Positions 17,742 through 26,360 of a stretch of 64,000 nucleotides of DNA are shown here, piece after piece; position 1 is the first letter of the stretch; each line of letters begins with the position of its first letter. The stretch comes from Paraburkholderia sp041321145. Lineage in GTDB: Bacteria; Pseudomonadota; Gammaproteobacteria; Burkholderiales; Burkholderiaceae. The position numbers and the translations under genes are program-made. The notes below the pieces were generated by a model, which was not told the origin of the DNA, ran no database searches, and saw only the letters and a program-made list of their open reading frames with translations. Where the stretch lies: NCBI RefSeq assembly GCF_041321145.1, contig NZ_JBGGWA010000007.1, positions 248,001 to 312,000 on the forward strand. Direction: 5' to 3'.

Positions 17742-18608
17742 ATGACAACCGAATCCAGACAACTGGCAACACTGCTTGAAAAGGGCGCCGTGCTCGCACC
17801 GGGCGTATTCGATGCGCTGAGCGCGCTGGTCGCGGAACAGGCCGGATTCGAGGCGCTGTATCTGTCGGGCGCGTCGATCGCTTACTCGCGGCTGGGGCGT
17901 TCGGACGTCGGCTTGACGACCTTCCCCGAAGTCGAAGATACGCTCGCGCGTATCACCGAGCGCGTGGACTTGCCCGTGATCGTGGATGCTGATACGGGTT
18001 TCGGCAACGCGCTGAACGTCAAGCGAACGGTGCGCGGCTTTGAGCGCGCGGGCGCTGCAATGATCCAGCTCGAAGATCAGACCTTCCCGAAACGCTGCGG
18101 GCATCTGAACGGCAAGTCCGTGATTGCCGCGGATGAAATGTGCGGCAAGCTGCGGGCGGCCCTCGATGCGAGGCGCAGTACCGATACGCTGCTGCTGGCG
18201 CGCACCGACGCGGCCGCGGTTGAAGGCCTGGACGCCGCGCTCGAACGTGCCGAGCGCTACCTGGAAACGGGCGTGGACGCGTTGTTCATTGAAGCGCTGC
18301 GCTCGCTCGACGAGATGGAAGCCGTGTGCAAGCGCTTTGCGGGCCGCGTGCCCTTGCTGGCGAACATGGTCGAAGGCGGAAAGACGCCGGTGCAGAGTGC
18401 CGAAACGCTCACCCAACTTGGTTTTCGCATCGTGATTTTCCCCGGCGGCACCGCGCGAGCGGTGACGCATACGCTGAAAGGGTATTACGGAAGCTTGCGT
18501 GAGCATGGGACCACGGTACCGTGGCGGGACCGAATGCTCGATTTCGATGGCATCAATGAGGTGATCGGTACGCCGGCCCTGATGGCGGAAGCGCAGTCGT
18601 ACGAATAG
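17742..18608 (+). CDS. Isocitrate lyase/PEP mutase-family C-C lyase (dimethylmalate or methylisocitrate lyase-like)
   Basis: 288 residues from the ATG at 17742, chosen because GAAGGAA lies 9 bases upstream; an ATG at 17733 is too close to it. Motifs: Mg-binding DADTGFG (82-88), EDQTFPKRCGH with active-site Cys119, then LLARTDA and ANMVEGG. The KRCGH loop is typical of members that cleave 2-methylisocitrate, 2,3-dimethylmalate or related malates to pyruvate plus a carboxylic acid, not of oxaloacetate decarboxylases or phosphonomutases. Last gene of the operon and the probable carbon-yielding step. Confidence 0.88.
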   Translation: MTTESRQLATLLEKGAVLAPGVFDALSALVAEQAGFEALYLSGASIAYSRLGRSDVGLTTFPEVEDTLARITERVDLPVIVDADTGFGNALNVKRTVRGFERAGAAMIQLEDQTFPKRCGHLNGKSVIAADEMCGKLRAALDARRSTDTLLLARTDAAAVEGLDAALERAERYLETGVDALFIEALRSLDEMEAVCKRFAGRVPLLANMVEGGKTPVQSAETLTQLGFRIVIFPGGTARAVTHTLKGYYGSLREHGTTVPWRDRMLDFDGINEVIGTPALMAEAQSYE

Positions 18609-18634
18609 AAGGTCGATCCACGCGGGTTGAAAGC

Positions 18635-18660
18635 GGCGCAGCCCACTCAGGCGCTGCGCC
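18635..18660. terminator. Stem-loop between convergent operons
   Basis: GGCGCAGC (18635-18642) pairs perfectly with GCTGCGCC (18653-18660) around a 10-base loop. No T-run follows on either strand, so it is not a canonical intrinsic terminator, but its place between the convergent lyase and efflux genes suggests transcript-end formation. Confidence 0.4.
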
Positions 18661-18732
18661 GGTATCGTTAAGGTGCAGGAACGTTGATAACCGTGTTTTT
18701 GTGAGGCATAGGCAAGTGGTTCGGCTTTGCCG

Positions 18733-20193
18733 TTAAGGCGTAGCGCTCAACGTCAGGCCATCCCGGCTACTGCCTAACGACTGGAACAACGCCGCTGTAT
18801 CGCTTAAACGGGCAGCCTGCGCGCGTGTCTGGTCCAGTGCAGTCTGCAATGCCTGACGTTGCATGTCGAGCAGGCTCGAACGACTGATGCCCCCCGCTGA
18901 ATATTGCGCATGCGCGATATCGAGGTTGACCTGTGCCTGCAAGGCGGCGTCTTTGCGGGCACGCAGTTCAGGGGCGTCGTTGCGCAGTGCCGTGAGCGCG
19001 TCGGCGACCTGCTGCAGCGCCTGCAATACGGTTTGCTGATAGCTGGCGAACGCCGCGTCATAAGCGGCTTGCGCCGCGCGCTTTCTCGCGTGCAGTTCGC
19101 CACCGTGAAAAATCGGCTGTGTCAGATTCAGGCCGATATTCCAGATGTTCAGACCGCTCACGATGTCCTGAATACTTGTGCGCTCCGAACCCATACCTGC
19201 CGACAACGAAAACCGCGGATACAGGTTCGACGTTGCGACGCCCACATTCGCGCTCGCCTGATGCAGCAGCGCTTCGGATGCGCGAATGTCGGGACGCTCC
19301 CGCGCGAGCGTGGAGGGGAGCGTGACGGGTATGTCATCGGGCAGATGAAAGGAGTCCAGCGTGAGTTCGTCGAAATCCGCCGCCGACGGCACGACCCCAA
19401 CCAGGATCGCGAGTTGATGATCCGCCTGCGCAAGCTGGGTCGCGAGGGGCGGCAGCGACGCACGCGTCTGCGCGAGCAGCGTGCGCTGGCTGTTCACGTC
19501 GAGTCGCGCGACGCCGCCGGCGGCGAACCGGGCCTCGATAATAGCCAACTGTTGCGCCTGCGCTTCGGCGAGACGTTGCGTCAGCGCGATCTGTTGCTGT
19601 AACGAGGCACGCTGCACAGCCGTCGACACCACGTTGCCGGCGATCGAAAGTCGCGCCGCGTCGAGCTGGAATGACTGATAGTCGACCTGCGCCAAGGTCG
19701 CTTCGAGCGCGCGACGATTGCCGCCAAAAATATCGAACGCATACGACACGCTGACCGACGCGTTGAACAGCGAAAACGGTCCCGGGTTCTCGATATGCGG
19801 AATCCCGAAAGCAGCGAGGTCGACTTGCTGCCGTACCCCGGAAATGCCGGCGTCGACACTCGGAAATCTTGTCGCGCCCGCTTGAGCATTGTAGTTTTCG
19901 CGTGCTTCGATCAGCTTTGCGCGAGCTTGCGCCAGTGTCGGGCTTCGACTCAGCGCCTGCTCGACGAGACGATCCAGTTCCACCGATTGGAACTGCCGCC
20001 ACCACATCGGTATTGCCGTGTCTGCGGCGGTGAACGTTTGCGCGTCGCCATCCACGTCGCCGTCCACTACAGTGCCGGACGGCTCTGCGTTGCGTGTATA
20101 GGTTTGCGTGTCCGGCGCCGCAGGCGTATGAAAATCCGGTCCCACCGCGCATCCGCACAGCACGAGCGAACACAGGAAAGCGAGTTGTTTCAT
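18733..20193 (-). CDS. Outer-membrane efflux lipoprotein (NodT/OprM/TolC family)
   Basis: 486 residues. Signal peptide MKQLAFLCSLVLCGC has a lipobox, so the protein is lipid-anchored at Cys15. Two homologous coiled-coil repeats follow with the family hallmarks (LIEARENYNAQ, TALRNDAPELRARKDAALQAQ, YSAGGISRSSLLDMQRQAL). It forms the trimeric outer-membrane tunnel for the ABC pump encoded immediately upstream; 12 bases separate it from the permease. Confidence 0.92.
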   Translation of the reverse strand: MKQLAFLCSLVLCGCAVGPDFHTPAAPDTQTYTRNAEPSGTVVDGDVDGDAQTFTAADTAIPMWWRQFQSVELDRLVEQALSRSPTLAQARAKLIEARENYNAQAGATRFPSVDAGISGVRQQVDLAAFGIPHIENPGPFSLFNASVSVSYAFDIFGGNRRALEATLAQVDYQSFQLDAARLSIAGNVVSTAVQRASLQQQIALTQRLAEAQAQQLAIIEARFAAGGVARLDVNSQRTLLAQTRASLPPLATQLAQADHQLAILVGVVPSAADFDELTLDSFHLPDDIPVTLPSTLARERPDIRASEALLHQASANVGVATSNLYPRFSLSAGMGSERTSIQDIVSGLNIWNIGLNLTQPIFHGGELHARKRAAQAAYDAAFASYQQTVLQALQQVADALTALRNDAPELRARKDAALQAQVNLDIAHAQYSAGGISRSSLLDMQRQALQTALDQTRAQAARLSDTAALFQSLGSSRDGLTLSATP

Positions 20194-20205
20194 GATGGTG
20201 GGCTC

Positions 20206-21348
20206 CTAGTCCAGCGTGCGGCGATAGAAACGCAACGCAATGGCCATGACGATGACCGTGAAGAGCGCCATGGGCCATACCGATGGCCACAAGTCGGTCC
20301 AGCCGTTGCCCTTGAGCAGGATGCCGCGAATCAACCGGTTGAAGTAGGTCAGCGGTAACAGGTTGCCGATAAACTGCGCCCATCGCGGCATGCCCGCGAA
20401 AGGGAACATGAAACCGGAGAGAAGAATGTTCGGCAAAAAATAAAAGACGGCGAGCTGCATCGCCTGCAACTGGTTTTGGGCAAGCGAAGACAGCGTGATG
20501 CCCACCGTCAGATTCGCGGCAATGAAGAGCAGGGCACTCAGATAGATGGCTACCGCGCTACCGACAAACGGGATGTGAAAAACGTAGCGCGTCGCGGCAA
20601 GAATGATCGATGCCTGAATAAGACCGATCACAACGTATGGCACGATCTTGCCGGTCATGACTTCGACCGGCAGGACCGGCGTCGCCAGCAGGTTTTCCAT
20701 CGTGCCGCGCTCGCGTTCGCGCGTCACGGCGAGACCCGTCATCATCACCAGGGTCATCGTGAGGATCACGCCCATCAGCCCCGGTACCACGTTGTACTGC
20801 GTATTGCCCTCCGGGTTGTACAGGTTATGAACCTGCACATTGAACGCACTTTGAGTGCCATTCAGATGCGCGAGCGGACCCTTGAGGTCTTTGTCCGCGA
20901 CCGGTTGGACGAGGCCGGGAAGGGCGCTGACGGCGGTACTCGTTGCGATCGGGTCGGTAGCGTCGGCTTCGACCAGCAGCGAAGGATGTTCACCGCGGAG
21001 CAATTTTCGCGAGAAATCGACCGGTACGTTAAGCACGAATTGCACTTGGCCCTGCGCCAGTGCACGACGGCCGGCTTCTTCATCGGGCAACGTTTCGACG
21101 ATGTCGAAATAGGCGGAGTTCGTCATCGCCGCGACAAAGCTGCGGGAAAACGCGCTCTGGTCGTGAATGATGACCGCTGTCGGCAGATGCTTCGGATCGG
21201 TGTTGATTGCGAAGCCGAACAGCGCAAGCTGGATAATCGGTAGTCCGACAATCATGCCGAACGTGACACGGTCGCGCCGCAACTGCAGAAACTCTTTCAG
21301 GACGATGCTCCACCATCGCGCCACGGAAAATACGTTGCGTTTCTTCAC
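20206..21348 (-). CDS. ABC-2 type efflux permease (YbhR/YhhJ-like)
   Basis: 380 residues: an N-terminal membrane anchor (VGLPIIQLALFGFAINTD), a periplasmic domain of about 150 residues, and five C-terminal helices. Family motifs include KEFLQLRRDRVTFGM, RERERGTMENLLATPV and LLPLTYFNRLIRGILLKG. The stop of the ATPase gene overlaps its start. Only one permease is present, whereas E. coli YbhFSR has two, so a homodimer is implied. Confidence 0.92.
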   Translation of the reverse strand: MKKRNVFSVARWWSIVLKEFLQLRRDRVTFGMIVGLPIIQLALFGFAINTDPKHLPTAVIIHDQSAFSRSFVAAMTNSAYFDIVETLPDEEAGRRALAQGQVQFVLNVPVDFSRKLLRGEHPSLLVEADATDPIATSTAVSALPGLVQPVADKDLKGPLAHLNGTQSAFNVQVHNLYNPEGNTQYNVVPGLMGVILTMTLVMMTGLAVTRERERGTMENLLATPVLPVEVMTGKIVPYVVIGLIQASIILAATRYVFHIPFVGSAVAIYLSALLFIAANLTVGITLSSLAQNQLQAMQLAVFYFLPNILLSGFMFPFAGMPRWAQFIGNLLPLTYFNRLIRGILLKGNGWTDLWPSVWPMALFTVIVMAIALRFYRRTLD

Positions 21349-22289
21349 GATGGCGCTCCGAAGTTGTCTTTCGAATGGCTCATCAGGTAGATGAACACGT
21401 CTTCAAGGCCGGTGCTGACAGGTTCGATGAGGAGCGAGGTGCCTGCGGTTGCGTGTCGGATCGCCGCTTCGAGCGCGGCATGATCGCGCCCGCTCGCGTG
21501 CAGCGAGGAACCGAACACGACGGTCTGGTCGACGCCCGGCGTCGCCCGGAGCTGTTCGGACAGCTTGCTCAGGTGCTCGCCATGGATCGACCATGTCGCG
21601 AGGCCCTGCGATTCGATGATCTCGCTCGACGTGCCGTTGGCGAGCAGCTTCCCGTAGGCGATATACGCCAGCTTGTGGCAACGCTCCGCTTCGTCCATAT
21701 AGTGGGTGCTGACGAGCACCGAAATGCCGCGTGCAGCGAGCCGGTGCAACTCTTCCCAGAAGTCTCGCCGTGCCGTGGGATCGACGCCCGCAGTGGGTTC
21801 ATCCAGCAGCAACAGTTTCGGTTCGTGCAGCATGCACGCGGCGAGCGCGAGCCGCTGCTTCCAGCCGCCCGATAGCGAACCTGTCAGCTGGTTTGCGCGC
21901 GTTTGCAGCCCGAGCGATTCAAGCGAACGATCAACCGCTTCACGCCGGTTCCGCATCTGATAGATGCGCGCCACGAAGTCGAGATTCTCGCGAATGGTCA
22001 GGTCTTCCCAATACGAAAAGCGCTGCGTCATGTATCCGACATTGCGCTTGATCTGTTCGCTCTCGCTCCGAATGTCGTAACCGAGACAAGTACCGGTGCC
22101 GGAATCGGGCGTGAGCAAACCACACATGAGCCGGATCGACGTGGTTTTGCCACTGCCATTCGGTCCGAGGAAACCGAAGATTTCGCCGCGCGCGACTTGC
22201 AAGGAGACGTTGTTGACGACATGCTTGTTGCCGAAGCGCTTGTTCAGACCCTGTACGTCGATGACGTACTTCTGCACGTCGCCGGTCAT
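21345..22289 (-). CDS. ABC efflux ATP-binding protein (YbhF/CcmA-like)
   Basis: 314 residues from the ATG at 22289, which overlaps the HlyD stop (ATGA); a longer ORF upstream is a shadow. Walker A GPNGSGKTT, signature LSGGWKQRLALA and Walker B LLLLDEPTAGVDP are intact. The C-terminal ~90 residues are the extra domain of drug-export ATPases of this group. One ATPase domain only, in contrast to the double-domain YbhF of E. coli. Energises the permease encoded next. Confidence 0.92.
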   Translation of the reverse strand: MTGDVQKYVIDVQGLNKRFGNKHVVNNVSLQVARGEIFGFLGPNGSGKTTSIRLMCGLLTPDSGTGTCLGYDIRSESEQIKRNVGYMTQRFSYWEDLTIRENLDFVARIYQMRNRREAVDRSLESLGLQTRANQLTGSLSGGWKQRLALAACMLHEPKLLLLDEPTAGVDPTARRDFWEELHRLAARGISVLVSTHYMDEAERCHKLAYIAYGKLLANGTSSEIIESQGLATWSIHGEHLSKLSEQLRATPGVDQTVVFGSSLHASGRDHAALEAAIRHATAGTSLLIEPVSTGLEDVFIYLMSHSKDNFGAPS

Positions 22290-23242
22290 TGCAGCGCCAC
22301 CGAGACGGGCTGGCCCGGATGAAGCTTCGTTGCATCCGCAACGGACGGGCGCGCTTCGACCATGAACACGAGCTTGGCGCGGCTCTCGTTGCTGTAGATG
22401 ACTGGCGGCGTGTATTCGGCCTCGCTCGACACGTAGGTGATCCGCGCGGGCACGTCGGCTGCGCAGCCGTCGCAATGTAGGGTTACGCGGCGATCGGGCG
22501 TCAGTTGACCGAGGACCGTCTCCGGAGCGAAGAAGCGCACCTTGACGTTCTGCGGCGGCAGAATCCGCACGATCGGACTACCCGCCGGCACCCACTCGCC
22601 TTCGCGATAGAGCGTGTCATAAACAAGGCCTTTTGCCGGGGCGGTGACGCGCTTCTGATCCAGCTTCCATTGCGCCTGCGCGACAGCCGCTTCGGCCGCC
22701 GCCACTTGCGCCTGCTGTTCGACAATCTGTTGAGAACGAGCGGGAAGGCGAGCCACTTCGACCTGACTGGTGAGTGCGCGGACTTGTGCCGCCGTGGCGT
22801 CGGCATTGGCTCGCGAATCGTCGAGCTGGGCTTTTGCAATGCCGCCCGCGCTGTACTGTGCTTCATCTCGCGTGAGTTGCAGCGACGCTTTGCGGGCATG
22901 AGCTACGGCCTCGGCGAGTTGGGCGCGGTTGACGTCGACCTCGGGTAGGCGCTTGCCGGTCTGGATATCCGTGAGTTGTGCGCGGGCTGCTGCGAGTTGC
23001 TGCCGGGCCTGCACAAGCGCGTGGCTTTCATCGTCCGATTCCAGGGAAAACAGGGGGGCGTCTGCCGCTACTGTTTGTCCGCGGGTTACTGACAATTGCT
23101 TAAGCTTGCCGGATTGCGACGAACCAAGATAGACGAACTCGCCCTCGACATAGCCCTGGTAGGTGACAGCGTCGTGGCGCGAGCAGGCTGGCAACAGGGC
23201 GACGAGCAGCACGGACAATGCGATGCCTGGCAATCGGCTCAT
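22286..23242 (-). CDS. Membrane fusion lipoprotein (HlyD/YbhG family)
   Basis: 318 residues from the ATG at 23242, with GGAG 7 bases upstream; the longer ORF start is a shadow. LLVALLPAC is a lipobox (Cys about residue 20). A biotinyl-lipoyl half-motif (YVEGEFVYLGSSQSGKLKQL), a long Ala/Gln-rich coiled coil (about 75-200) and a C-terminal beta-barrel with YREGEWVPAGSPIV follow. It bridges the inner-membrane pump and the outer-membrane tunnel. First gene of the leftward operon. Confidence 0.92.
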   Translation of the reverse strand: MSRLPGIALSVLLVALLPACSRHDAVTYQGYVEGEFVYLGSSQSGKLKQLSVTRGQTVAADAPLFSLESDDESHALVQARQQLAAARAQLTDIQTGKRLPEVDVNRAQLAEAVAHARKASLQLTRDEAQYSAGGIAKAQLDDSRANADATAAQVRALTSQVEVARLPARSQQIVEQQAQVAAAEAAVAQAQWKLDQKRVTAPAKGLVYDTLYREGEWVPAGSPIVRILPPQNVKVRFFAPETVLGQLTPDRRVTLHCDGCAADVPARITYVSSEAEYTPPVIYSNESRAKLVFMVEARPSVADATKLHPGQPVSVALQ

Positions 23243-23438
23243 GACTGGCTCCGCAATGAAGGGCAACGAACGGAGCGTCCGCGCAACCGCGCTTGCGCAG
23301 GGGTACACCGATTCGCAGGAAGCAATGTATTTAGTAAGTAACCCATAATTACCGACGTGTAATCTGACGATCGGGAGACGTGGCGGCTTTGCTCGACACA
23401 ATCGAAAGGGTGTGCCGGCCAGAGATGAAGTAGAATGG

Positions 23439-23467
23439 ATAATATGTGAATTTGAATTCAAATTCAA
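23439..23467 (-). promoter_or_regulatory. Promoter of the efflux operon with embedded 20-bp palindromic operator
   Basis: On the minus strand a -35 TTGAAT (23462-23467), exactly 17 bases, and a -10 TATTAT (23439-23444) lie about 190 bases before the HlyD start. A perfect 20-bp palindrome, 23447-23466, with TTTGAATTCAAA at its centre, fills the spacer and touches the -35. It sits in the divergent region facing the TetR gene, so it is the natural binding site for that repressor (inference). Confidence 0.65.
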
Positions 23468-23497
23468 ACTATTTTGTTGAGCCGATCTCTTTTGCCC

Positions 23498-24241
23498 ATG
23501 CCGCCCCCCACGAAAAAGACCGCCACCTCGAAGCCAAAACGGGCCTCGCGTCCCGACGGCGCAGCCACACGCCAACATTTGCTCGAGACTGCGGGGCGGG
23601 TGTTCGCTGAACGTGGATTCGCGGATGCCACAAGCAAGGAAATTTGCGAACGTGCCGGTACGCCGATGGCGTCGGTCAACTATCACTTCGGCAGCAGGGA
23701 GGCGCTGTATGAGGCTGCACTCGTCGAGGCGCACCGCCAGATCGTGGGCCTCGACGAACTTGCGGCACTCACTGCGGACCTGAGCGATCCCAGGGAAAAG
23801 CTTCGCGTGGTGCTATCCCGTTTCATCGGTCTTTCGACTAGATCGGGCACACCGTGGGGCTTCATGCTGATGCTGCGCGAGGTGCTTTCCCCGTCGACGG
23901 CCATTCCGGCGCTCATCGAAAAAGCCGTGCGGCCCAAAGCTGCATTCCTGCTGAAAATAATCGGCGAGGTGCTGGAACTGAACCCGGAAGCTCCGGTGGT
24001 GCAGCGGGCTTTGATGTTTACGGTACTCCCCTGCATCGTGATCATGATCGCGCCAAAGCAGATGCAGTCGACCCTTCTACCCGCTGTCGCAAAGGACACG
24101 GATGCGCTTGCGGCGGATTTTGTGCGCTTCGTGATGGCCGGGCTCGATGCGATCGCGCTCGCTCATCGTTCGGAAAAACCATTGCGGCGCAGAGGAACGT
24201 CATCGGTCGATACTCCGCCGGCTTCCTCGAAGGGCGGTTGA
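23498..24241 (+). CDS. TetR-family repressor, CecR (YbiH)-like with DUF1956 C-terminal domain
   Basis: 247 residues from the ATG at 23498 (an in-frame TTG at 23474 would add eight). The helix-turn-helix spans roughly residues 25-70 (HLLETAGRVFAERGFADAT, ICERAGTPMASVNYHFGSREALYEAAL). The C-terminal part (FMLMLREVLSPSTAIPALIE, LMFTVLPCIVIMI) resembles the DUF1956 domain of CecR. In E. coli CecR controls the neighbouring ybhGFSR efflux genes; here the same gene kinds face each other across the palindrome. Confidence 0.9.
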   Translation: MPPPTKKTATSKPKRASRPDGAATRQHLLETAGRVFAERGFADATSKEICERAGTPMASVNYHFGSREALYEAALVEAHRQIVGLDELAALTADLSDPREKLRVVLSRFIGLSTRSGTPWGFMLMLREVLSPSTAIPALIEKAVRPKAAFLLKIIGEVLELNPEAPVVQRALMFTVLPCIVIMIAPKQMQSTLLPAVAKDTDALAADFVRFVMAGLDAIALAHRSEKPLRRRGTSSVDTPPASSKGG

Positions 24242-24551
24242 CGCAGAAACCCGGTGTTCGGCGATGTCTTTCACCGGCTCAAAACGCAGCGCCCGTCTGA
24301 ACGGGCACAGCGTGTGCTGAACAGTCATCGGCAGTCGATGCCATGCACGGCAATATGGCCGTACATTTCGCCAGATCAATTTTGTTCTGAGAACCGGGCG
24401 CCCATTCTGGGTGCGGTGCGGCTTCGTGTCCGCGCTGCTGTCCGGTTTTACATACGGCTGCGAAAGCTTCCCGGATGCCGGGCAATAGTTGCGCGTGCAG
24501 CGCCGCTACGGCGACTAAGGATGGCATCGCGCCGGCCACCGGAGAAGTGCC
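24242..24551. other. Intergenic, one short hairpin, no gene seen
   Basis: These 310 bases separate the TetR gene from the manganese catalase. GCCCGT (24291-24296) and ACGGGC (24301-24306) form a six-pair hairpin with a CTGA loop, without a T-run; it may help end the TetR transcript. The right part should contain the catalase promoter but no clear -35/-10 pair is seen. ORFs crossing it are shadows. Confidence 0.4.
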
Positions 24552-25424
24552 ATGTTTATCCACAATAAACGTCTGCAGTACACCGTGCGCGTCGCGGCGC
24601 CCAATCCAGGACTCGCCAATCTTCTGCTCGAGCAGTTTGGCGGCCCCCAGGGCGAGTTAGGTGCGGCATGCCGCTACTTTACCCAGGCAGTCGGCGAGGA
24701 GGATCCCGGCCGCAAGGATCTGCTTTTCGATATCGCGACCGAAGAGCTTAGCCACCTTGAAATCGTCGGATCGATCGTCGCGATGCTCAACAAGAGCGCG
24801 AAGGGTCAACTGGCCGAGGCGGTGGAAGCGGAGGCAGAACTGTACCGTTCAATGACCGGCGGCGGAAATGATTCGCACACCACTGCATTGCTATACGGCG
24901 GAGGGCCGGCGTTGACGAACTCGGCTGGCGTACCGTGGTGCGCATCCTACGTGGACACGATTGGCGATCCCACTGCTGATCTCCGTTCGAACATCGCGGC
25001 CGAAGCACGCGCCAAGATCGTCTATGAACGGCTGATAAACGTTACGGATGATCCGGGCATCAAGGAAACGCTGGGTTTTCTTATGACGCGCGAAATTGCC
25101 CACCAGAAATCGTTCGAGAAAGCGCTGCATTCGATCCAGCCGAACTTTCCGCAGGGCAAGCTCCCCGGCGTGCCCGAATACACGAGCGTGTATTACAAGA
25201 TGTCCCAGGGCGACAACGCGCCGCGTGGTCCCTGGAACGAAGGGCCGGAGTGGCAATTCGTCGAGTCGCCGCAACCGGCAGTCGACGGCGGAGACGGCAT
25301 GGCGACGGTCAATGTGTCAAAAAAGGACGTCAAGGTATTGCAGGCAATGGCGTCGCGAACTGCATCCGATACCGCTTCCGATCCCACCACGGGTGCTGAT
25401 CTCGGTTCGGGTCAGTCGGAATAA
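24552..25424 (+). CDS. Manganese catalase
   Basis: 290 residues, normal length. The dimanganese ligands are visible and spaced as in known enzymes: Glu35 (GPQGE), Glu65/His68 (EELSHLE), Glu151 (AAEARAK) and Glu181/His184 (REIAHQ). It disproportionates hydrogen peroxide in the cytoplasm without haem. GGAGAAG lies 4 bases before the ATG. The C-terminus ends in a Ser/Thr/Gly-rich tail. It stands in front of a glycosyltransferase gene but not tightly coupled to it. Confidence 0.93.
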   Translation: MFIHNKRLQYTVRVAAPNPGLANLLLEQFGGPQGELGAACRYFTQAVGEEDPGRKDLLFDIATEELSHLEIVGSIVAMLNKSAKGQLAEAVEAEAELYRSMTGGGNDSHTTALLYGGGPALTNSAGVPWCASYVDTIGDPTADLRSNIAAEARAKIVYERLINVTDDPGIKETLGFLMTREIAHQKSFEKALHSIQPNFPQGKLPGVPEYTSVYYKMSQGDNAPRGPWNEGPEWQFVESPQPAVDGGDGMATVNVSKKDVKVLQAMASRTASDTASDPTTGADLGSGQSE

Positions 25425-25550
25425 GCCTCAGCTCCAAGGTGCGGCCGGCGGCTTTGCCGTGGCCGCCTCACGCTGATATAGACCCGTGGAGTACGAACTC
25501 GCTGCGGCCGGCTTCGAATTGAGGTCCGCGACGAAGAACAAGGAAGAAAC

Positions 25551-26273
25551 ATGCTCGCCGTCGTCATTCCGGCCCATAACGAGGCCCACTTTATCGGTCC
25601 GTGCATCCGCTCGGTCATTCTTGCGTCGCGCCATCCGGAGCTTGACGGCGAGGAGGTCAGGATTTTCGTGGTGATGGACAGTTGTACCGACGAAACAGGG
25701 CTGATTGCCGCCGCGCTCGGCGCACAGGTTTTATCGGTCGAGATGCGCAACGTTGGCGTGGCGCGCGCAACCGGCGCACAGACAGCGCTGGCGCAGGGCG
25801 CCCGATGGCTAGCGTTCAGCGACGCCGATACAACGGTCGCAGCAGACTGGCTGGTGCAGCAGCTTCAGTGTGGCGCCGACGCGGTGTGTGGCGTCATCAG
25901 CATCGAGAACTGGACAGGACACGGCGCGGCAGTCCGGCAGGATTTCATTTCGACCTACCGGGACAGAGAGGGGCACCGGCATGTTCACGGCGCGAATCTG
26001 GGTGTGTCTGCCGAGGCCTACCAGGCGGTTGGCGGATTCAGGCCGCTCCCGTCAAACGAGGACGTGGCGCTCGTCGAAGCGCTGATTGCCGCGAACGCAT
26101 CGGTGGCGTGGAGCGCCGCAGCGCGAGTGGTGACCAGCGCCCGTCTTGATTCACGGGCGCCTCAGGGCTTCGGCGCGGCGCTGCGGGCCGTCAGTCTGCG
26201 GCTGGCTGCGCCGGATGGGACGGCGAATGCCGCACTGTCGCAGTCGTACGAGATGGGCCCGGGAAGTCCATGA
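25551..26273 (+). CDS. Family 2 glycosyltransferase
   Basis: 240 residues, GT-A fold, no membrane helices. The opening AVVIPAHNEAHFIGPCIRSV is the nucleotide-sugar site; FSDADTTV contains the metal-binding DxD, and PSNEDVALVEAL the ED acceptor/catalytic motif. Small soluble GT2 enzymes of this sort glycosylate lipids or small metabolites; the acceptor is not apparent. It follows the catalase by about 126 bases and faces the histidine-kinase gene convergently. Confidence 0.85.
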   Translation: MLAVVIPAHNEAHFIGPCIRSVILASRHPELDGEEVRIFVVMDSCTDETGLIAAALGAQVLSVEMRNVGVARATGAQTALAQGARWLAFSDADTTVAADWLVQQLQCGADAVCGVISIENWTGHGAAVRQDFISTYRDREGHRHVHGANLGVSAEAYQAVGGFRPLPSNEDVALVEALIAANASVAWSAAARVVTSARLDSRAPQGFGAALRAVSLRLAAPDGTANAALSQSYEMGPGSP

Positions 26274-26360
26274 CATTCGCGGGCTGGCGAAGTGCATCGG
26301 GCCCGGCGTAAGGACTGCGCGCCGCCGAGCAATTCGAAGTCCTGATGTCTCGCGGGCGCA

